Positions 59,931 through 64,000 of a stretch of 64,000 bases of DNA are shown here, piece by piece (positions within the stretch are counted from its first letter, which is position 1; each line of letters starts with the position of its first letter). Below the pieces are notes generated by a model. The model did not search any database, had not been told where the DNA came from, and was given only the letters and a program-made list of their open reading frames with translations. The position numbers and the translations under genes are program-made. Source of the DNA: Candidatus Gastranaerophilales bacterium (GTDB taxonomy: Bacteria > Cyanobacteriota > Vampirovibrionia > Gastranaerophilales > Gastranaerophilaceae); assembly GCA_944325885.1 (NCBI GenBank), contig CALVBT010000005.1, positions 1 through 64,000 of the forward strand. Reading direction: 5' to 3'.

Positions 59931-60215
59931 TTATTGCAGCACCACATACTTTTTCAAAATCTCTTTTTGAAAACTCTCGGGGAGATTTTCAAACTTCACC
60001 ACATCAACAAGAAACGGAATATTACTTTCTTCTAAAGCCGTTTTTAAAACAGAAATATCACCTTCACCGACAATTGCAATATCCAAATCACTGCCGCTAT
60101 GAGCAAACCCGTCTATACGACTTCCATAAGCCCACACTTGCGCATCAGGTACTGTTTTATTAAAAATAATTTTTAATTCATCCAAAAAACGCTGCTCTAT
60201 AAAAATATCAGTCAT
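59931..60215 (-). CDS. MntA-type minimal nucleotidyltransferase (antitoxin-like)
   Basis: A 94-residue MNT domain with the GSX10DXD signature: Gly31-Ser32 in YGSRIDGFAHSGSDLDIAI, with Asp43 and Asp45. In MntA/HepT modules this protein is the antitoxin that adenylylates the HepT toxin at Tyr. It overlaps the HepT-like gene by 8 bp, in the usual order (HEPN first). Full length for the family (~95-140). It lies just downstream of the tandem repeat. Confidence 0.85.
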   Translation of the reverse strand: MTDIFIEQRFLDELKIIFNKTVPDAQVWAYGSRIDGFAHSGSDLDIAIVGEGDISVLKTALEESNIPFLVDVVKFENLPESFQKEILKKYVVLQ

Positions 60216-60366
60216 TTTCTATAACCTGTATAAGTTTTTCTGTATCTTTAAGAAAATCATCCACCAGTATCAATGTTTCTTTTGCAAATTGCTCTCCATA
60301 ATCATGAGCGGTAGAATTTCTATTATCCAGACATTTATGCAAATATTCAGTGTTTATTTCGCTCAT
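60208..60366 (-). CDS. Truncated HEPN (HepT/HI0074-like) toxin partner
   Basis: A 52-residue gene: MSEINTEYLHKCLDN then RNSTAHDY, ending in a helix LILVDDFLKDTEKLIQVIEND. RNSTAHDY is an exact RX4HXY, the RNase and Tyr-adenylylation motif of HepT-type HEPN proteins, and its overlap with the MNT gene fixes the operon. Normal HepT proteins are ~115-145 residues, so the N-terminal helices are missing; the upstream frame stops 24 bp before the ATG. It may be a decayed toxin, still acting as a target, or a minimal form. Confidence 0.65.
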   Translation of the reverse strand: MSEINTEYLHKCLDNRNSTAHDYGEQFAKETLILVDDFLKDTEKLIQVIEND

Positions 60367-60416
60367 AAAATTAATTTTTCTCAAATATTACTAAATATAG
60401 CATATAAAATTGTTTT

Positions 60417-61514
60417 TTATACTGTCAAATTTGATTTTGCGCATATATTCTTCATTGTATCAAAACAATGTGTATACATATTTCCATTATTTTCACGCCC
60501 GTCAATCCTGCCTATAAAATCTTTAAAAACAGACTCAGATGTATTCACTCCAGAAGCTTGCGCAGCTTTCGTACATTTTGCGTCAAGAATTCCCGTTGCT
60601 TGAACAAATTCCTTTTTCTGTGCCGGAGTCATAACATTATAGAATTTTTCAAAATTAGGGTAATCAACAAGAGGACACCACAAATCATACTTTGTATTGA
60701 GATGTGCATCAACATCATACTTATAAAAATCAATTATATATATACTTTTATTTTTATAATCAATCAAATAATTATTAGGATTAAAACTATCGGCTTTGTA
60801 CCCTTTATCATCAATTATTTTCAATTTCCTTGCAAAATCATCGAAAGTTTCTTGCGGAAATTTTGCTATATTTTTTACATCAGCCAAAAAGTCTGATGCT
60901 TCTTTTACAGTTATCTCTGTATTATTTTTACGGTGAGCAGACCAGTCTTTTACAGAATGGGGTTTTGCATCAATTCTTTTCAAAATTTTGACAGTATCAT
61001 CAAACCTTGCAATTTCCTGCCCCATATTAAAACCTGAAAAAACATCCGCCGTTTGTTGAATAACGTTATTAAAACTATGCGTAAAATCATTATGCTTTGT
61101 ATTAACTTTTATAACCCAATTTTCCAACAAAGGACTGTCAAATTTATATACAACAGAATTTTGCCCCGTACCAAGAATATTCTTTTCCGTGCAGTTGGCA
61201 AGATAATCAGCTGCCGTATTAATATTAGCTTCTTTCAACTTTTTCAAAAATGCGGAAAAATTATAAAATTCTTCCTGATATGGCTTTATTGACTGAATTG
61301 CTGTTTTTTTATTTTTAGTTCTTATTGCAACAGCTGCAGCACCAGCAACAGCCATACAGCCCAGCCCTGCCGTTAAATATTTGGATTTATTAAAATTATT
61401 ATCCACATTGGAATTATTAGATAATTCCTTTTTTTCTTTCTGTGTTTTATCAGAATTGGAACGGCCAAAACAAGAAAAAAAGTCCGCTTTGCTTAATTGA
61501 ACAGATTGCAGCAT
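60417..61514 (-). CDS. Membrane-anchored protein-kinase-like fold protein
   Basis: A 365-residue protein with one membrane segment (~46-64, LTAGLGCMAVAGAAAVAI) and a large cytoplasmic or external domain. Protein-kinase-like hints: a glycine-loop-like NILGTGQNSVVYKF (~113), VIKVN with a Lys (~136), and an NPNNYLIDYKN then IYIIDFY (catalytic/DFG-like region, ~255-270). Classic HRD and DFG are altered, so the phosphotransferase activity is uncertain; it could be an aminoglycoside-kinase-like or pseudokinase member. Start chosen at 61514 with AAGGA upstream; a start 48 bp earlier lacks a site. It precedes the HepT-like gene by 50 bp. Confidence 0.6.
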   Translation of the reverse strand: MLQSVQLSKADFFSCFGRSNSDKTQKEKKELSNNSNVDNNFNKSKYLTAGLGCMAVAGAAAVAIRTKNKKTAIQSIKPYQEEFYNFSAFLKKLKEANINTAADYLANCTEKNILGTGQNSVVYKFDSPLLENWVIKVNTKHNDFTHSFNNVIQQTADVFSGFNMGQEIARFDDTVKILKRIDAKPHSVKDWSAHRKNNTEITVKEASDFLADVKNIAKFPQETFDDFARKLKIIDDKGYKADSFNPNNYLIDYKNKSIYIIDFYKYDVDAHLNTKYDLWCPLVDYPNFEKFYNVMTPAQKKEFVQATGILDAKCTKAAQASGVNTSESVFKDFIGRIDGRENNGNMYTHCFDTMKNICAKSNLTV

Positions 61515-61648
61515 TTTTATATCCTTAAATAATGAGACCCGTAAAAATAATAATATTTCCAAATAATTACGTCAACTATACAAAATATTCTTTTATAACT
61601 CAAATCTCTGATATAATTTTTATAAAAAACTAAAAAATCGGAGTTTAT

Positions 61649-62335
61649 ATGAATTTTGACCTTCACAGCTGGCTTGAAAATTTTACAAACGAAATCCTGA
61701 AACACTTTGACAAACGTGTACTTTTTATAGGTTATCAAGGGAGTTATAAAAGAGGCGAAGCTGCCTCAAACAGCGATGTTGATATGGTCGTAATCCTTGA
61801 CAAAGCGGATATCGAAGATTTAAAAATATACAGACAAATTGTTCAAAATCTGCCACACAGTGAAAAGGCATGCGGATTTTTCGGCGGGAGCCAAGAAGTA
61901 ATAAACTGGCCAAAATCGGATATTTTTCAGCTTATATACGACACAGCACCTCTTTATGGAAATCTGGACAATATTGCGCCGAAAATAACAAAAGAAGATG
62001 TAAAAACAGCCGTCAAAAACGGAGCAGCAAACCTCTATCACGCAGCTGTCCACAGTTTTCTTTATGACAAAGACAAAAAATCCTCTCTGACGGAATTGTT
62101 CAAAGGGACATTTTTTGTGCTTCAGGCATTGTATTTTTATAAAACAAAAAATTACATCTGCACTAAAAAAGAACTCCTGCCTCTATTACAGAATCAGGAC
62201 AAAGAAATTCTACAGCTTTGCATTGACAGAAAAAATTTCGCTCAACACAACGACGAAGAAATCGAAGCTGCATACAACAAATTAATCCTATGGGCTTCAG
62301 AATTAATTACAGAAAAAGGGGAGAATAATAAATAA
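61649..62335 (+). CDS. Nucleotidyltransferase with a helical C-terminal (HEPN-like) domain
   Basis: A 228-residue protein. The N-terminal nucleotidyltransferase core has GSYKRGEAASNSDVDMVVIL (GSX9-10DXD type), typical of antibiotic-adenylyltransferase or MNT-like enzymes. The C-terminal helices (LYHAAVHSFLYDKDKKSSL..., FKGTFFVLQALYFYKTKNY) resemble the substrate-binding helical domain that in some families is a fused HEPN. Substrate unknown. Lies divergent from the kinase-like protein, near the MNT/HepT pair; horizontally acquired defence or modification genes are suggested. Confidence 0.72.
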   Translation: MNFDLHSWLENFTNEILKHFDKRVLFIGYQGSYKRGEAASNSDVDMVVILDKADIEDLKIYRQIVQNLPHSEKACGFFGGSQEVINWPKSDIFQLIYDTAPLYGNLDNIAPKITKEDVKTAVKNGAANLYHAAVHSFLYDKDKKSSLTELFKGTFFVLQALYFYKTKNYICTKKELLPLLQNQDKEILQLCIDRKNFAQHNDEEIEAAYNKLILWASELITEKGENNK

Positions 62336-62352
62336 TTCCCCCCACATTCTTT

Positions 62353-62639
62353 TTACACCATTTTTGCGTCTGTCAGCGTAAACTGGGTCAGAGAATATTC
62401 TTTTACCTGTATTACCATAAAAATCATATCTGTACTGCCTGCGTTTTCTACAGTTCTGATTCCGTCCGGCGCAACTCTTGCTGCGGAGCCTTCTTTCATC
62501 TCCAATCTGCAATTGTCCACCTCCAAAACAGCTGTGCCTTTAAGTACAAGATAAATTTCTTCGTTCTGTGTATGGGCATGTTTAAAAGGAACTTTATACC
62601 CGACAGGAGCGTAGTTTATAGAAAATTATGGTTCGACAT
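62353..62639 (-). pseudogene. Broken cupin gene
   Basis: A cupin C-terminal part is clear: NYAPVGYKVPFKHAHTQNEE, ENAGSTDMIFMVIQVKEYS (metal ligands HxH and Glu are present). Its frame is closed upstream by a stop; an ATG at 62639 reads MSNHNF and then stops after one residue more. One extra T in the TTTT run would join the two frames. No ribosome site precedes the ATG. So the gene is either frameshifted by one base or 5'-truncated. Sequencing error in the T-run is possible. Confidence 0.6.
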
Positions 62640-62666
62640 CTAACTATTGTCAAGACCATTGAACAA

Positions 62667-63569
62667 TTATTTTTCGCTCCGGTGTGAAAAACCTCTGACA
62701 ATACCGTTTTTCAAAGCTTTAAAAAACCTCGGTCTTAGCCAGAAAAAAGGAACTCGTTTTAAATACCTGAGATAACTGTACACATTTGACACAAACTGCC
62801 AGAGAGCCGACGGGCTGCCCCATCCGGTTTTTGACATATAATAAAAGAACTTTTTCTTAAACGGCATAAACGAACCGAACAGCCAAGGCTTTGACCCGCC
62901 TATAAAATGTACTATGCCATAATTCATTTCGTAAGTAGAAAAAGAATAAAAATTCAACGTCTGCACATTCCACATATCAGGAAGCTGCAAAATCTTGCCT
63001 TTAAACACATCATTTATTATTTCCTGATCGCCGCAGGAAATTTTTTCCTTATTTTGTTCAATATAGTCAAAAATCAATTTTTCGGCGTTTTCTTCTCTCC
63101 ATTTTTTCAAATTTATCAAAAGCACTCCGGAATTTATAATCCCGTCACTACGTCCGAGATGGTCAACAACCCCCGCACAGAAATTGTCCTCAAAATCAGT
63201 GAAATACAATTCGCTCAAACTTTTTTCGACAATAATATCGCTATCCAGATACAAAACTCTATCCTCTACATCGAGCAGACTGGCAGCCCGCAGTCTGAAA
63301 TAAGAAGGCAATGTAATATGAGAAAGCGTTCTTACCTCTTTACAAACCTCAAAAAAGTCTTCTGTCGGCGTGATGATTTTTATTTCACAATTTTTAAGAT
63401 TTTTCAAAGCCAAAAAATTAGCAATATTCTCTTCAGACAAATGGTAAGCAAGAATATGAAAAACAAACGACTCATCTTCTTTGGAATTTAATAAAACCGA
63501 TGCAATAACAACACCTGCATATTTTGCATAATTGTCATCACACGCCAGACAAATATTAAGAATTGACAA
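62667..63569 (-). CDS. Family 8 glycosyltransferase
   Basis: A 300-residue GT8 enzyme (LgtC/GspA type). DXD site is D109-S-D111 in VLYLDSDIIVE, with the GT8 pattern LSHITLPSYFRLRAASLL before it and HFIGGSKPWLFGSFM near 225. It transfers galactose or glucose from a UDP-sugar, usually to LPS or capsule. The start is TTG at 63569, with AAGGAG 6 bp upstream. The C-terminus is basic and amphipathic, fitting membrane attachment. Expression is likely controlled by the operators at 63584-63637. Confidence 0.9.
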   Translation of the reverse strand: MSILNICLACDDNYAKYAGVVIASVLLNSKEDESFVFHILAYHLSEENIANFLALKNLKNCEIKIITPTEDFFEVCKEVRTLSHITLPSYFRLRAASLLDVEDRVLYLDSDIIVEKSLSELYFTDFEDNFCAGVVDHLGRSDGIINSGVLLINLKKWREENAEKLIFDYIEQNKEKISCGDQEIINDVFKGKILQLPDMWNVQTLNFYSFSTYEMNYGIVHFIGGSKPWLFGSFMPFKKKFFYYMSKTGWGSPSALWQFVSNVYSYLRYLKRVPFFWLRPRFFKALKNGIVRGFSHRSEK

Positions 63570-63583
63570 TTTTTACTCCTTTT

Positions 63584-63597
63584 TTGCATGCACGCAA
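63584..63597. promoter_or_regulatory. Operator 1, divergent GT8/XRE region
   Basis: TTGCATGCACGCAA, a near-perfect 6-2-6 palindrome, 15 bp upstream of the GT8 start. It matches operator 2 except for two positions. Confidence 0.6.
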
Positions 63598-63623
63598 ATT
63601 TTTTATTCAAAATAGCACTAAAA

Positions 63624-63637
63624 TTGCATACATGCAA
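63624..63637. promoter_or_regulatory. Operator 2, overlapping the XRE start codon
   Basis: TTGCAT-AC-ATGCAA, a perfect 6-2-6 palindrome, exactly 40 bp from operator 1 (four helical turns). It overlaps the ATG at 63632, which suits autorepression. Confidence 0.6.
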
Positions 63638-63847
63638 CATGAAGAATTAATAAAACTCGGACAGCATATCAAAAAGCTAAGAAAAGAAAAAAAACTCACT
63701 CTGAGCGCACTCTGCTACCGCAACGGGCTGGAACCGTCTACAGTAAGCCGAATCGAAGCAGGTATTGTCGAAGCAAAATACCTTACTTTGCTAAAACTGG
63801 CAAAAGCATTTAATATCAAAATATCCGAACTTTTAGATTTTCAATAA
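63632..63847 (+). CDS. XRE/Cro-family helix-turn-helix regulator
   Basis: A 71-residue protein that is essentially one HTH domain: LGQHIKKLRKEKKLTLSAL, then the recognition helix LEPSTVSRIEAG and LLKLAKAFNIKISELLDF. Such tiny regulators act as repressors of adjacent genes. No ribosome site is seen before the ATG at 63632, so translation may start leaderless or from a short leader; the upstream in-frame TTG/ATG options lack sites as well. Divergent from the GT8 gene and linked to it by the two palindromes. Confidence 0.85.
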   Translation: MQHEELIKLGQHIKKLRKEKKLTLSALCYRNGLEPSTVSRIEAGIVEAKYLTLLKLAKAFNIKISELLDFQ

Positions 63848-63879
63848 TTTTATAATTTGTTATAAACAGTTGATTAGCC

Positions 63880-64000
63880 TTATTTATTTTGCAATTTTTG
63901 TTTTAATCTGCAATATTCCTTATAATCAGTACCCCACTGCATCATTGCTTCGAGTACCGGAGCCAGTGAATAACCCACATCCGTCAAAGAATATTCCACT
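63880..64000 (-). CDS. HxlR-family regulator, C-terminal end (5' part outside window)
   Basis: The minus-strand frame ends at 63880 and runs off the window edge. The visible 39 residues include VEYSLTDVGYSLAPVLEAMM and QWGTDY, the hallmark C-terminal half of HxlR-type winged-helix regulators that respond to oxidants or aldehydes. Confidence 0.82.
   Translation of the reverse strand, partial: VEYSLTDVGYSLAPVLEAMMQWGTDYKEYCRLKQKLQNK

Overview
The window is a compact, AT-rich bacterial chromosome segment with a Gram-negative cell plan. Evidence for that plan is a meso-DAP-type MurE, secreted proteins with signal peptides, an S-layer-homology (SLH) surface protein, a type IV pilin and the PilT retraction ATPase. 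The mix of SLH protein, pilin, anaerobe-type oxygen and nitric-oxide defence (rubredoxin, flavodiiron protein, hybrid-cluster protein), BioC/BioG biotin entry genes and many lineage-restricted proteins best fits a non-photosynthetic relative of Cyanobacteria (Melainabacteria/Vampirovibrionia, probably a gut Gastranaerophilales). That placement is inference from gene style; no database search was possible.

Layout. 1-6.9 kb: end of an acyltransferase-like membrane protein, a 2-hydroxyacyl-CoA dehydratase-family protein, gatB, two convergent coiled-coil proteins and a small membrane protein. 6.9-16.0 kb: comEC, then a minus-strand operon of chemoreceptor, CheA-REC hybrid, HD hydrolase and Bax-inhibitor-1/YccA protein, facing a double-domain CheW gene. 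16.2-22.0 kb: a GT-C-like membrane protein, then a cobalamin-type riboswitch leading a four-gene operon of unrecognised proteins. 22.0-24.8 kb: rubredoxin plus flavodiiron protein, a region of inverted-repeat elements, and two tiny genes. 25.1-34.7 kb: the SLH protein, adenine deaminase, two alpha/beta hydrolases (one lacking its triad), a degenerate HD-GYP protein, an unknown membrane protein, a Fur-family regulator with a 7-1-7 operator, and a Cys-rich secreted protein. 34.8-43.5 kb: hcp, rpsB-tsf, pilT, a secreted zincin, and gltX-bioG-bioC.

43.6-56.9 kb: pilin, mnmG, rpsO-ftsI-murE, thyX, an Hcp-fold paralogue that has lost nearly all metal ligands, an M16 peptidase, a formyltransferase and a zinc-ribbon protein. 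57.1-64 kb is the most accessory part: a TPR-glycosyltransferase, tRNA-Thr(TGT), tRNA-Thr(GGT) and tRNA-Tyr(GTA), a 153-bp tandem repeat built from the tRNA-Tyr 3' end, an MntA/HepT-like pair with a truncated HepT, a kinase-like membrane protein, another nucleotidyltransferase, a broken cupin gene, and a GT8 glycosyltransferase divergent from an XRE regulator with two matching palindromic operators.

The main leads are (i) the cobalamin riboswitch in front of an operon with no recognisable B12 gene, (ii) the ligand-less Hcp paralogue, (iii) the structured tandem repeat at the tRNA-Tyr end and the TA-flanked inverted-repeat element, and (iv) a small-RNA candidate at about 16.05 kb.
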